A DNA stretch of 64,000 bases, taken from contig CAVTLG010000002.1 of the NCBI GenBank assembly GCA_963735495.1, positions 992,001 through 1,056,000 on the forward strand, given 5' to 3'. A program made the translations under genes and the position numbers. Below the pieces are notes generated by a model, which saw only the letters and a list, made by a program, of their open reading frames with translations, was not told where the DNA came from and searched no databases. Below are positions 26,167-34,735 of this stretch, piece by piece. The stretch comes from CAVTLG01 sp963735495. GTDB taxonomy: Bacteria; Chloroflexota; Ktedonobacteria; Ktedonobacterales; Ktedonobacteraceae. Position 1 is the stretch's first letter; the number at the start of each line of letters is the position of its first letter.

Positions 26167-26931
26167 ATGACCGATCAACGTCCTGTATTTGGCCCCCTTT
26201 TAGCCGAGGGGAAGACAAAACAAATCTACGCCTATCCTGGCGATGATACCCTGGTCTACATAGTCAGCAAGAACCAGATCACCGCCGGAGATGGCGCGCG
26301 GCGCAATGAGATCGTCGGTAAATCGCGTTGGAGCACCATTACCACTGCCAATGTCTTTCGCCTATTGAATGCTGCGCATATTGCCACCCACTTCATCAAG
26401 CAAGTGGACGAGACCACGCTGTTAGTACGGCATTGTACGATGTTGCCTATTGAGCATGTACAGCGGCGCATCGCCACGGGATCTTACTTGAAGCGTCATC
26501 CTGAAGTCAGCGAGGGCACACGCTTCGATCCCGTCCTGGTCGAGACATTCCTGAAAGATGATATGCGGCACGATCCACAGATCTGGCCTGCTGATATCAT
26601 TGCATCAGGTCTGGCTACTGAAGACGAGATCACCTGGATGGTGCAAGAGGGTCATCGTGTCTTCGAGGTGCTGGAGCGAGCCTGGGCCAACCTGGACATC
26701 ACGCTTATCGATCTCAAAATCGAATTTGGGCGTGATCCGCAGGGACGCCTACTGGTTGCGGACGTCATCGACAATGACAGTTGGCGTTTATGGCCTGAAG
26801 GTGATAAAAACCGCATGTTAGATAAGCAAGTCTATCGAAATTTGCAGGATATCACCCCATCTGCTCTGCACGACATCGCTGATCGCTATGCCATCGTCGC
26901 AGATCTGACAGGAAAATTGCAGACGGCCTAA
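26167..26931 (+). CDS. purC: SAICAR synthetase
   Basis: Joins aspartate to CAIR using ATP. The 254-residue protein shows LAEGKTKQIY (ATP loop), RRIATGSYLKRHP, LIDLKIEFG and DVIDNDSWR, the family's usual order and length. The ribosome site AAGGA lies about 11 bases upstream. It is third in the purine operon. The CAIR-forming purE/purK genes are not in the window, so that step is encoded elsewhere. Confidence 0.96.
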   Translation: MTDQRPVFGPLLAEGKTKQIYAYPGDDTLVYIVSKNQITAGDGARRNEIVGKSRWSTITTANVFRLLNAAHIATHFIKQVDETTLLVRHCTMLPIEHVQRRIATGSYLKRHPEVSEGTRFDPVLVETFLKDDMRHDPQIWPADIIASGLATEDEITWMVQEGHRVFEVLERAWANLDITLIDLKIEFGRDPQGRLLVADVIDNDSWRLWPEGDKNRMLDKQVYRNLQDITPSALHDIADRYAIVADLTGKLQTA

Positions 26932-26972
26932 ATCACAGCCTGACATGCGTTGCATTCAGGTCTGGGAGGATT

Positions 26973-27000
26973 GCGTAGGGACAATCCCTTGCAGTTGTCC
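26973..27000. repeat. Dispersed hairpin-like repeat, copy 2
   Basis: GCGTAGGGACAATCCCTTGC then AGTTGTCC; arms GGACAA and TTGTCC pair. It matches the repeat at 4137-4163 over nearly its whole length and lies in the purC-purF spacer. Confidence 0.6.
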
Positions 27001-27076
27001 AGGTCTGGCTGACTGCGCGATAGAAGATGCGACTGCATGATTCCATTTGAAATGCAGCAGGCTAAGCGGAATGGTG

Positions 27077-27104
27077 TACATATAGAAACGTGTTTCTATA
27101 TGTA
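27077..27104. promoter_or_regulatory. Operator-like perfect palindrome upstream of purF
   Basis: TACATATAGAAAC and GTTTCTATATGTA form perfect 13-bp arms separated by two bases. It lies 75 bases before the purF start in the only long gap (about 250 bases) of the purine operon. The AT-rich, two-base-spaced form and lack of a T-run suggest a repressor site rather than a terminator (inference). Confidence 0.55.
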
Positions 27105-27178
27105 TTTGAGTATCAGGGAAACAACACGAACAACATACACGCAGTATTACTGCTGAAGACTTCTGGGAGGAGCCGACT

Positions 27179-28681
27179 ATGGAGCGACTACACGACGCTT
27201 GTGGGATTGTAGGGATCTACGTACCAAAAGGCGACGCGAGTCTGGACGTACGACGTTACATCACCCTGGCGCTTACCGCCTTGCAGCATCGTGGTCAGGA
27301 AAGTGCTGGCATGGCTGTATACGATGGCGAAGGCAATATCGCTCACCGTGTAGCTATGGGCAAAGTGCGCGACGTATTCCAGGATTCAGGTACGAGCCTG
27401 CCTTATACGCATTGTGGTATTGGTCATGTGCGTTATTCTACCACTGGCTCCAGTTGTGTAGAAAATGCCGGGCCGTTTGTCGTTGGTACGCGTAGTGGAC
27501 TGTATGACACCATTGCTTTAGCGCATAATGGCAATATCGTGAATAATGATACGCTGCATACGCTCTTTCCCGCTGACATCTTCAGCTCAACAACTGAAAG
27601 TGAAGTCATTGCCCAGTTGCTCTTATATGCGGAGGGCAAGACGCTACGTGAGCGCATGATTGCCACTTTTCCATTGTTGCGCGGTTCATATAGTCTTGTG
27701 ATGCTGGCTGAAGGCAAGTTATATGCGGCACGCGACCCCTGGGGCATGAGACCACTCTGTCTTGGCCGTATCGGTGCTTGTTGGATTGCGGCCTCTGAAT
27801 CCTGTGCCCTGGATCGCCTGGGAGCCACGTTTGTACGCGAAGTCGAACCTGGTGAGTTCATCACCATTGACGAAGACGGTTTGCATGCTGAGAAGTTGGT
27901 CCAGTTGCCGCAGCACTCGCTGTGTGTTTTCGAGCATATTTACTTCTCGGACGCGACCAGTCAGCTCAACGATACTTACGTCTACAACGTACGTGAAGCG
28001 CTTGGTCGGGAGCTGGCAAAAGAGCATCCGGTCGATGCGGATCTCGTTGTGCCCGTGCCTGATTCATCTATTCCGGCTACGTTGGGCTATGCGACGGCTT
28101 CGGGGATTCCTTATGGGCAGGCCATCATTAAAAATCGCTATAGTGATCGCACCTTTATCAAGCCCGATCAGCGGCTCCGTGAACTAGAAGTTGACTTGAA
28201 ATTTAACATGGTGCAACCCAAAATTACCGGTGCGCGCCTGGTCATTGTGGATGATTCGATTGTACGTGGTAACACGATGAAGCGGCTGGTGTCGGCCTTA
28301 CGGCATCGCGGTGTGAAGGAAATACATCTCCGTTCCAGTGCGCCGCCGCTGCGACATCCCTGCTACTTCGGTATCGACATCCCGCAAGAAGAAGAACTTG
28401 TTGCCGCTGGTCGTAGCACGCAGCAGATCGCGGACTATATTGGCGTGGATAGTCTGGGCTATCTCAGTCTGGCGGGACTGGGACGTGCGCTGCTGTCCGC
28501 CAAGCAAAATTCAACTGTGCCAGTGGACGATAAGAGCGGACTCAATCTGCTCCACCAGGAATTCTGCTATGGCTGTATGCAGAAAGATGGTTGGCCCTTT
28601 GATCCGCTGGTGGCCGCGCGTCACGGTGCGCAGCATGCTACGTTCTTTCCCCGCGATGCAGCCGTGAAAAGTCAAAAATAG
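27179..28681 (+). CDS. purF: Amidophosphoribosyltransferase
   Basis: Makes phosphoribosylamine from PRPP and glutamine, the committed step of purine synthesis. The N-terminal nucleophile is Cys8 in HDACGIVG, with a short propeptide as in the Bacillus-type enzyme. The PRPP loop reads LVIVDDSIVRGNT. Cysteines in the C-terminal half (HPCYFGIDIP, FCYGCMQ) fit the [4Fe-4S] ligands of that type. 500 residues, normal length. The ribosome site GGGAGGAG supports the start. Although biochemically first, it is fourth in this operon and probably has its own regulated promoter at the 27077 palindrome. Confidence 0.97.
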   Translation: MERLHDACGIVGIYVPKGDASLDVRRYITLALTALQHRGQESAGMAVYDGEGNIAHRVAMGKVRDVFQDSGTSLPYTHCGIGHVRYSTTGSSCVENAGPFVVGTRSGLYDTIALAHNGNIVNNDTLHTLFPADIFSSTTESEVIAQLLLYAEGKTLRERMIATFPLLRGSYSLVMLAEGKLYAARDPWGMRPLCLGRIGACWIAASESCALDRLGATFVREVEPGEFITIDEDGLHAEKLVQLPQHSLCVFEHIYFSDATSQLNDTYVYNVREALGRELAKEHPVDADLVVPVPDSSIPATLGYATASGIPYGQAIIKNRYSDRTFIKPDQRLRELEVDLKFNMVQPKITGARLVIVDDSIVRGNTMKRLVSALRHRGVKEIHLRSSAPPLRHPCYFGIDIPQEEELVAAGRSTQQIADYIGVDSLGYLSLAGLGRALLSAKQNSTVPVDDKSGLNLLHQEFCYGCMQKDGWPFDPLVAARHGAQHATFFPRDAAVKSQK

Positions 28682-28699
28682 CCACCAGGAGGTCTGGCC

Positions 28700-29980
28700 A
28701 TGCGCATATTCGTGATTGGATCAGGAGCGCGTGAACACGCTCTTGTCTGGAAGCTAGCACAAAGTCCGCGTGTTACGAAGATCTATGTAGCACCGGGTAA
28801 TCCGGGCATGCAGGCATATGCAGAACGCATCTCGTTGAGCGTGAGCCAGCTTGATGCGTTAGCGGCTTTCGCCGAAGAGCAGCATATTGATCTCACAGTA
28901 GTTGGACCGGAGGCACCGCTGATTGATGGTATCGTTGACCTGTTTCGACAGCGGGGCCTGCGCGTCTTTGGTCCGACAAAAGCCGCCGCGGCGCTTGAGG
29001 GCAGTAAAGCCTTTGCGAAAGAGTTATTGACAACCGCAGGTATCCCCACGGCCCAGCATCGTACCTTTAGCGACTACGCTCAGGCCGCGCGCTACCTGGA
29101 GCAGCATGGCGCACCCGTGGTTATCAAGGCCGATGGCAGTGCAGCAGGCAAGGGTGCTATCGTCGCACTGGATAGCGCCACAGCCCATGAAGCCCTCAAG
29201 CAGATGATGGTAGAGCGTATCTTTGGTTCCGCTGGTGATATCGTGGTCATCGAGGACTATCTAAGCGGTGATGAAATTGGCTCGACCGCTATCTGCCGTG
29301 GCACAAACTATTTACCTCTGACGCTCACGCAGGACCACAAGCGCGTATTTGACAACGACCAGGGCTTAAATACTGGAGGCATGGGTGTTTTTACGCCCTT
29401 GCCGTTTGTCAATCAGTCACAAGAGACGAACGTTTATCAACAAATAGTGGGACCTACGCTGCAAGCCCTGCAAGATCGTGGTATCGACTTCAGTGGTGTG
29501 TTGTACTCAAACATCATGCTCACCGAGCGTGGTCCGATGGTCATTGAGCACAACACACGTTTCGGCGATCCCGAGGCGCAAGCTTTTATGTTGCTCTTAC
29601 GTGAGGATGTGCTCAATGTGTTGGAATACGTCGAGGGTTGCACCGTCGATGTTGAGCAACTGTGGTATCCTGGTTACGCGGTCAGCCTATCGTTAGCTTC
29701 AGGTGGGTATCCTGGTGAATATCGTTCAGGTATTCCCATTACAGGTATAGAGGAAGCGCAGCGCGTCGCAGGCGTTCAGGTATTCCATGCCGGGACGGCG
29801 TTGAAGGACGGGCAACTGGTCACTGCCGGTGGGCGCGTCCTCAGCGTCGTTGCGCGTGCCGAGACGCTCCAGGACGCGGTTAGTCGTGTGTATGCTGCCG
29901 CCGCGTGCATCTCCTTTGCGGGCGTGCACTACCGCAAAGACATCGCGCACCGTGGCCTGGAAACTCTCCAGAGAGCATAG
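28700..29980 (+). CDS. purD: Phosphoribosylamine-glycine ligase
   Basis: Second step of purine synthesis: ATP-dependent joining of glycine to phosphoribosylamine. The 426-residue ATP-grasp protein starts MRIFVIGSGAREHALVWKL, with VGPEAPL, GPTKAAAALEGSKAFAK and the ATP-grasp signature TRFGDPEAQ. The ribosome site AGGAGG and 18-base gap from purF indicate co-transcription. A hairpin follows the gene at 29997-30035, after which the HEPN/ATPase cassette begins. Confidence 0.97.
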   Translation: MRIFVIGSGAREHALVWKLAQSPRVTKIYVAPGNPGMQAYAERISLSVSQLDALAAFAEEQHIDLTVVGPEAPLIDGIVDLFRQRGLRVFGPTKAAAALEGSKAFAKELLTTAGIPTAQHRTFSDYAQAARYLEQHGAPVVIKADGSAAGKGAIVALDSATAHEALKQMMVERIFGSAGDIVVIEDYLSGDEIGSTAICRGTNYLPLTLTQDHKRVFDNDQGLNTGGMGVFTPLPFVNQSQETNVYQQIVGPTLQALQDRGIDFSGVLYSNIMLTERGPMVIEHNTRFGDPEAQAFMLLLREDVLNVLEYVEGCTVDVEQLWYPGYAVSLSLASGGYPGEYRSGIPITGIEEAQRVAGVQVFHAGTALKDGQLVTAGGRVLSVVARAETLQDAVSRVYAAAACISFAGVHYRKDIAHRGLETLQRA

Positions 29981-29996
29981 ATCCAGGCACTTGTAC

Positions 29997-30035
29997 TACA
30001 GCACATGCATTTGACACGTAAGATCATGTGCTGTA
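29997..30035. terminator. 11-bp hairpin after purD
   Basis: TACAGCACATG (29997-30007) pairs with CATGTGCTGTA (30025-30035) around a 17-base loop. There is no T-run, so it may be only a partial terminator. It marks the boundary between the purine genes and the cassette. Confidence 0.5.
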
Positions 30036-30047
30036 TCATCACCATTA

Positions 30048-30077
30048 TTCACACGCACGAATATCATATTGGATAAT
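30048..30077 (+). promoter_or_regulatory. Possible promoter of the HEPN/ATPase cassette
   Basis: TTCACA and GATAAT, each five of six matches to consensus, separated by 18 bases. The -10 ends 14 bases before the HEPN-like start, which would give a very short leader. Confidence 0.35.
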
Positions 30078-30091
30078 GGTGGTAGAGACGC

Positions 30092-30529
30092 ATGGAAGAT
30101 TTTCAATCCGCATATATGGAACGTCACAAAGATTTTAGTGCGTTAGATACAGCGAAAAGACGCACTGCTGCAATGCACTTCGGAGGTATTACCATTGAAT
30201 GTCTCCTTAAAACTATCATAAAGGACTCCTTGCCCACAAACGCGGATGGAGAGAAAGAATGGAAAAATGAGACCAATAACCCGGGTCATACCTGCTACAA
30301 TCCTGGACATAACTACGATGCCGCAATACGCTTGCATAACAAATTGAAAGCTCGTATAGAACATGTGCCATATGTGCGCAAATGGTTAAACGACGTAGAG
30401 AATTATGGGTGCCACTTCATAAATATGCGCTATGTAGGAGACGAGCCAGATGATGAGAAATATAAAAAATGGAAGCAATCGTATACTAGTCTTAGAGCAT
30501 GGTTACAAAAGCAGGCTACGCAACTCTGA
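30092..30529 (+). CDS. Small HEPN-like helical protein
   Basis: 145 residues, predicted all-helical. The stretch FGGITIECLLKTIIK matches the family pattern of a small-residue/Glu/Leu/Lys helix seen in HEPN proteins, and GHNYDAAIRLHNKL matches the second conserved helix region. The catalytic Rx4-6H of HEPN ribonucleases is not in its usual C-terminal helix. R24-x4-H29 exists near the N-terminus and may be chance. It is placed directly before a large NTPase (12-base gap), the classic arrangement of HEPN/NTPase conflict or toxin modules (established for the families; inferred here). It is AT-richer than the purine genes. Confidence 0.6.
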   Translation: MEDFQSAYMERHKDFSALDTAKRRTAAMHFGGITIECLLKTIIKDSLPTNADGEKEWKNETNNPGHTCYNPGHNYDAAIRLHNKLKARIEHVPYVRKWLNDVENYGCHFINMRYVGDEPDDEKYKKWKQSYTSLRAWLQKQATQL

Positions 30530-30541
30530 AGAGGCACTATT

Positions 30542-33229
30542 ATGAAACAGACATGGCGAACGGCGCTAAAAAACTATCTCCAGGAATATTATGTGCAAGG
30601 ACCAGAAGAGTGGTCAGACATGATCATTTCCACATCTGGCGTATTGAACATTACTATTGTGAGTAAGCGCTTTAGTGAGCCATTAGCGCGGCGGCGTGAG
30701 CAGATTCAAGAACTCATGCAATCCTTCGAGGTTCCTGTATCGCTCGGCTATCTTGGTTTATATACTCCTGAGGAAGCCGCTGCACTCGAGCTTTCACGTC
30801 CACCTGATACGGAGGAGAACCCACTGTACAGTTGGTTTGACCTGGCTACAAGGGCAGCGAATGTGCCAGAAGCGCAAAAAAGTCTTAGACGTAAACCTCG
30901 CATTCCGGTTACTGTTACTTTCTATTCATTTAAAGGCGGCGTTGGGCGTACGACGGCACTTGTGCAAACAGCCACCATTCTTGCCAGGCGAGGTCGCAAA
31001 GTAGTCATTGTTGATCTGGATCTAGAAGCTCCAGGTCTCAGTTCGGCATTAGCCATGAAACCATTACAACATGGTATCGTGGACTACTTTTATGAAAGAT
31101 CGTATGCCCCTAAAGAAGTTGATCTTACTATTTCAGTAGCTGATATTTTTAGTGAAGTATATATTACAAATGCGACCGGACGACTTTTTGTTGTGCCTGC
31201 GGGCCAGCTAGATCTTGACTATATTGCCAAAGTCGACGACCTACGAGCAAATGCTATTACTGAGCGTGGCGAGGATCTCTGGTCAACTTTCTATCGAGAT
31301 ATTACTGAGCAGCTAGCGCCTGATGTCATTCTCGTTGACTCACGGACAGGACTCAATGAGTGGGGGGCATTTTCGTTGCTACGCGTCGCAGATAAAGCCA
31401 TCATATTTTTGTATCCCAATGACCAGAATTGCAATGGCATTGATCTAATCACAAAAACGATTTCAGCTATAGTACCAACCTATTTTGTCTTCTCACCAGT
31501 TCCTGCTGTAGGAGAGATAGGAACAGAAATGGTAAAAAAGCAGTGGGAACTTTTGCAGACGATTGAGGAGGAGGAGGAGGAAGAAACTGTAGGTGAAGAT
31601 CTGCAGAACGAGGAGCTACTGAATGAGGTTGCAGATCCGATAGTAATACCATATCTTACAGGAATTGCGTTGGCTGATAGCTATCCGGTAGAGGAGCTAT
31701 CATCGTATTATACACGTATTGCGAATATCATTGAGGAAGATACCAATGCTGCCCGCGTTGAAACTCTATTGATGGATACTAGCAGCCGCAGAAGAATTAT
31801 AGAGAGTTTGGAGTTCCCCCAGGTAGATGCTATGCAAAATCAAAACCTGGAAGTATTTCAGCGCACTGCTGATTTCGACCGCTTTCTCGATGGTACCACT
31901 TGTCTCATTTGTGGAAAAAAAGGGACAGGTAAAACCGAGTTGTATAAGCTACTGCTCAAATACAGTGAAGAGGCACGACGCTTATCGCGTAAACGACTGG
32001 ATTCAGTAACATGTATTTCTGGGCATGGCTCTTTTCGTAAGCATCCTGATAAGGACGAATTTCAGCAAATAGGCCGCTCTATAGTACACGCAGGTACTTC
32101 CTGGGAAGCGTTCTGGCGTGCTTACCTGTTTTTGCGCCTGCGTCAGGAAGATCAGCTCCAAACATTGCTCAAAAACAATAAAGATTCCAAATTTCAAAAG
32201 CTACGTTCTTCTTTACAACGGGTTCCAAAAGGTGTCGATGATTGGCGCAAAGAATATACCGATCTGTTAATAGAGATGGCTACAGATGTGGAACTGAATC
32301 TCCTATTGAAAGATGCTCTTGATGTTATTAATAGTCAGCTTACAAAGAGCACACAGAGAGAAGTGCTCTGGTTTCTCTATGACGATCTTGATGTAGATTT
32401 CCGTGAGGAAAACGAATTGCGTAGCAGTGCACTAACTGGCTTATTTCAACTCGTACAAGCTTGTGACGTGCGTCAACTCAAATCCATTGGATTCAAAATA
32501 TTTTTGCGTGAGGATATCTGGCGCAGGCTCATTTTCGATAACAAAAGTCACTTTAATGGTCGTGATATCGTTTTGCGCTGGACACGAGCGGATTTCTTAA
32601 AGTTAGCGTTACGACAGGCACAACAGTCGAGGGAGTTTAGCGATCTGGTTGAGCGCTTTTCTCCAGTGGAAAATATCGATCAAGCGGACGAAGAAAGTGT
32701 GGAAAGAGCACTCCAATTGCTATGGGGTAGCCGTCGTGAGCGTAACCCGAAGTCAAAACAAATGTCCAGGTGGGTCTATGAACGATTGACTGACTCTAGT
32801 GGTACAACCTTTCCCCGCAGTCTGAGCATCTTACTAAAGACGGCAAAGGAATATGAGTTGACCGCATATAGAGGACAACAATCGATGATGGATGCCCGGC
32901 TGCTACGACCCCAATCATTAATTCAAGGGTTAAAAGAGGCATCTGAAAAGCGCTGTGATGAGCTACGCAACGAGTATGCAGAACTCATTCCTTTCTTTGA
33001 TACGTTAGTTGGTTTCAACATTGTCACTGAGAAAAAAGAATTGGAGAGCGTCTGGCAAAAAACTGTCGAGGCGAGATTGCCAGAGTTCAAAGACTTCGAG
33101 AAATTCGTCGAATTTTTGCTGACAATTGGACTCATTGGTTTAGCGAAGCGTAGACAAGAGCAAGGCTATCGTTTCGCGGAAATTTATACTCATGGCTTTC
33201 GCATCAATCGCGGTACGAGAAAATATTAG
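30542..33229 (+). CDS. Large dual P-loop NTPase: MinD/ParA-like KGGVGR domain + STAND/ORC-like ATPase
   Basis: 895 residues with three visible parts. Residues 1-110 are an unassigned domain. Residues 120-400 are a MinD/ParA-like NTPase with deviant Walker A KGGVGRTT (131-138), DLDLEAPGL (158-166) and Walker B ILVDSRTG (263-270), plus an acidic loop (EEEEEEE, 342-348). Residues 430-780 hold a second P-loop, GKKGTGKTE (458-466), and a Walker B-like LYDDLDVD (612-619). The C-terminal helices at about 840-890 could be a winged helix. KGGVGR-type NTPases are known parts of NTP-dependent conflict systems. It starts after AGAGG and is followed by purN 71 bases later. No membrane segment. A defence or signalling role with the HEPN-like partner is inferred from architecture and placement only. 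Confidence 0.8.
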   Translation: MKQTWRTALKNYLQEYYVQGPEEWSDMIISTSGVLNITIVSKRFSEPLARRREQIQELMQSFEVPVSLGYLGLYTPEEAAALELSRPPDTEENPLYSWFDLATRAANVPEAQKSLRRKPRIPVTVTFYSFKGGVGRTTALVQTATILARRGRKVVIVDLDLEAPGLSSALAMKPLQHGIVDYFYERSYAPKEVDLTISVADIFSEVYITNATGRLFVVPAGQLDLDYIAKVDDLRANAITERGEDLWSTFYRDITEQLAPDVILVDSRTGLNEWGAFSLLRVADKAIIFLYPNDQNCNGIDLITKTISAIVPTYFVFSPVPAVGEIGTEMVKKQWELLQTIEEEEEEETVGEDLQNEELLNEVADPIVIPYLTGIALADSYPVEELSSYYTRIANIIEEDTNAARVETLLMDTSSRRRIIESLEFPQVDAMQNQNLEVFQRTADFDRFLDGTTCLICGKKGTGKTELYKLLLKYSEEARRLSRKRLDSVTCISGHGSFRKHPDKDEFQQIGRSIVHAGTSWEAFWRAYLFLRLRQEDQLQTLLKNNKDSKFQKLRSSLQRVPKGVDDWRKEYTDLLIEMATDVELNLLLKDALDVINSQLTKSTQREVLWFLYDDLDVDFREENELRSSALTGLFQLVQACDVRQLKSIGFKIFLREDIWRRLIFDNKSHFNGRDIVLRWTRADFLKLALRQAQQSREFSDLVERFSPVENIDQADEESVERALQLLWGSRRERNPKSKQMSRWVYERLTDSSGTTFPRSLSILLKTAKEYELTAYRGQQSMMDARLLRPQSLIQGLKEASEKRCDELRNEYAELIPFFDTLVGFNIVTEKKELESVWQKTVEARLPEFKDFEKFVEFLLTIGLIGLAKRRQEQGYRFAEIYTHGFRINRGTRKY

Positions 33230-33241
33230 GAGCGTTATTTC

Positions 33242-33295
33242 ATGACCGAATGCATTGCCATTTCTGCGCATAGATTACCGAAAGAGGAGAGATAG
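33242..33295 (+). CDS. Possible 17-codon ORF before purN
   Basis: ATG at 33242 follows AGGAG at good spacing and runs 17 codons to a stop at 33295, five bases before purN. It could be a leader that couples purN translation to the upstream gene, or a chance frame in the spacer. The peptide (MTECIAISAHRLPKEER) has no known motif. Confidence 0.3.
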   Translation: MTECIAISAHRLPKEER

Positions 33296-33299
33296 AACG

Positions 33300-33989
33300 A
33301 TGAGCGATAGTAAACAGAGCATAAGCGATGTACAACAGCAGAAGCCATTGCGTGTTGCGGTGCTTGTTTCTGGTAGTGGTAGCAACTTGCAGGCGCTCAT
33401 CGATGCCGTTGAAAACAAGCAGCTCCCAGGTGTTGAGATCGTGCTCGTCATCAGTAACAAGGCGAGTGCCTACGGCTTGCAGCGGGCGCTCAAGCACAAA
33501 CTAGCGGCGATATTTGTACCGTGGAAGCAGCGCGAAGAAGCTGAGGCGCGTATCGCCGCGCTTTTGCGCCTCTTTCAGGCTGACCTGATCGTGCTGGCTG
33601 GCTGGCTGCGTATTTTCAGTTCCAGTTTCATTCTGCAATTTCCGCAGCGTATCATCAATCTGCATCCGGCACTGTTGCCGGATGATAGTGGTGAGACGTA
33701 TACAACCAGTGATGGTAGCGTTATCCCTGCATTGCGTGGATTGCATGTCGTACAGCGAGCACTGGAAGCAGGGCTGAAAGTCACTGGTAACACTATTCAC
33801 TATGTTATCCCAGAGGTTGATGCTGGACCGGTCATTTGCCGGGCCGAAGTACAGATTCTGCCAGACGATACTGTAGAGATACTACAGGAACGTATAAAAT
33901 CTGTGGAGCATGGGTTGCTAGTGGAAGCGGTGCGGAAACTACAAGCTGATGCCCCAAAGGTACTATCATTTGTGCCAGCAATACCCTGA
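33300..33989 (+). CDS. purN: Phosphoribosylglycinamide formyltransferase
   Basis: Transfers a formyl group from 10-formyl-THF to GAR. The protein (229 residues) shows LVSGSGSNLQALID, catalytic NLHPALLP, GLKVTGNTIHYV and the conserved Asp in EVDAGPVI. About 15-20 extra residues (from DDSGETYTTS on) sit after HPALLP where other PurN proteins go straight to the F-P-G/H segment. Start ATG 33300 has GAGGAGAG upstream; the earlier in-frame ATG at 33255 overlaps the 17-codon ORF. It is separated from purD by the 3.1-kb HEPN/ATPase cassette, so its expression may depend on that cassette. Confidence 0.93.
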   Translation: MSDSKQSISDVQQQKPLRVAVLVSGSGSNLQALIDAVENKQLPGVEIVLVISNKASAYGLQRALKHKLAAIFVPWKQREEAEARIAALLRLFQADLIVLAGWLRIFSSSFILQFPQRIINLHPALLPDDSGETYTTSDGSVIPALRGLHVVQRALEAGLKVTGNTIHYVIPEVDAGPVICRAEVQILPDDTVEILQERIKSVEHGLLVEAVRKLQADAPKVLSFVPAIP

Positions 33990-34187
33990 AGAATTCGCAG
34001 TTCCAATTTGCAGTGACAGCATCTAAATTGGCTACAATTGAGAAAAAAATAGCCCACTTTGGATGGCATATGTGGTATAGTAGGACAATGCTGTAAAGTA
34101 CGATGTTGCTCAGAATAGACTGTCTATTGTAGCCGTGCGATACAGAAAAGTCTTTGGGTCTGAGGCCCTGGAATTGAGAAAGAGATT

Positions 34188-34547
34188 ATGTCATTAGCGG
34201 ATCAGACATTGTATTGTCGCGACTGCAATCAGGAATTCACATTTACTGTCGGTGAGCAAGAGTTTTACGCAAGCCGTGGATTTACCAATTCACCGACGCG
34301 TTGTCCTTCGTGCCGTGCTGCTCACAAGGCACAATCTGGCGGTCGCTCCCGCTCTCCCCGTGGTGGCGGCTATGGCGATAGTGGTGGCTATCGCGAGGCG
34401 CGCCAGATGTACACTGCTACCTGCGCGAGCTGTGGAAATGAGGCTCAGGTCCCATTCCAGCCACGAGAAGATAGGCCCGTGTACTGCAGCGATTGTTATC
34501 AGCCCCAAGGTTCCGGTCGTGGTAGTGACCGTCGATCGCGCTGGTAA
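34188..34547 (+). CDS. Double zinc-ribbon protein with RG-rich linker
   Basis: 119 residues: N-terminal ribbon CRDC ... CPSC, an Arg/Gly/Ser-rich linker (about 50-70), and C-terminal ribbon CASC ... CSDC, ending in another RG-rich tail. This is a small zinc-binding family common in Chloroflexota and cyanobacteria; RG-rich linkers often bind RNA. It is five bases upstream of the ribosomal protein S21 gene, which supports a role near ribosomes or RNA (inference). Confidence 0.8.
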   Translation: MSLADQTLYCRDCNQEFTFTVGEQEFYASRGFTNSPTRCPSCRAAHKAQSGGRSRSPRGGGYGDSGGYREARQMYTATCASCGNEAQVPFQPREDRPVYCSDCYQPQGSGRGSDRRSRW

Positions 34548-34552
34548 CTATT

Positions 34553-34735
34553 ATGAGCGAAATCGTAGTAAATCCTGGAGATTCGTTTGAGCTGGCCCTG
34601 AAGCGCTTCAATCGTAAAGTGCAGAATGCAGGTATCCTGGCAGAGGCACGCCGTCGTAGATATTATGAGAGCCCTCAGGCTCGCCGTAAGCGTAAAGCGG
34701 AAGCTCAACAGCGTAGGCGACGTCGCACGCGATAA
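34553..34735 (+). CDS. rpsU: 30S ribosomal protein S21
   Basis: 60 residues, highly basic, with the family features VVNPGDSFELALKRFNRKV and RRRRYYESPQARRKRK followed by an Arg-rich tail. S21 binds the 30S platform near the anti-Shine-Dalgarno end of 16S rRNA. It begins five bases after the zinc-ribbon gene; its own ribosome site is weak, suggesting translational coupling. Confidence 0.95.
   Translation: MSEIVVNPGDSFELALKRFNRKVQNAGILAEARRRRYYESPQARRKRKAEAQQRRRRRTR

Noticed and set aside
30160..30180. R24-x4-H29 as HEPN RNase active site
   Set aside because: It lies in the first helix, not at the usual place in HEPN ribonucleases, and cannot be taken as proof of catalysis.
30143..30364. Antisense frame inside the HEPN-like gene
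   Set aside because: No ribosome site; mirrors the coding strand.
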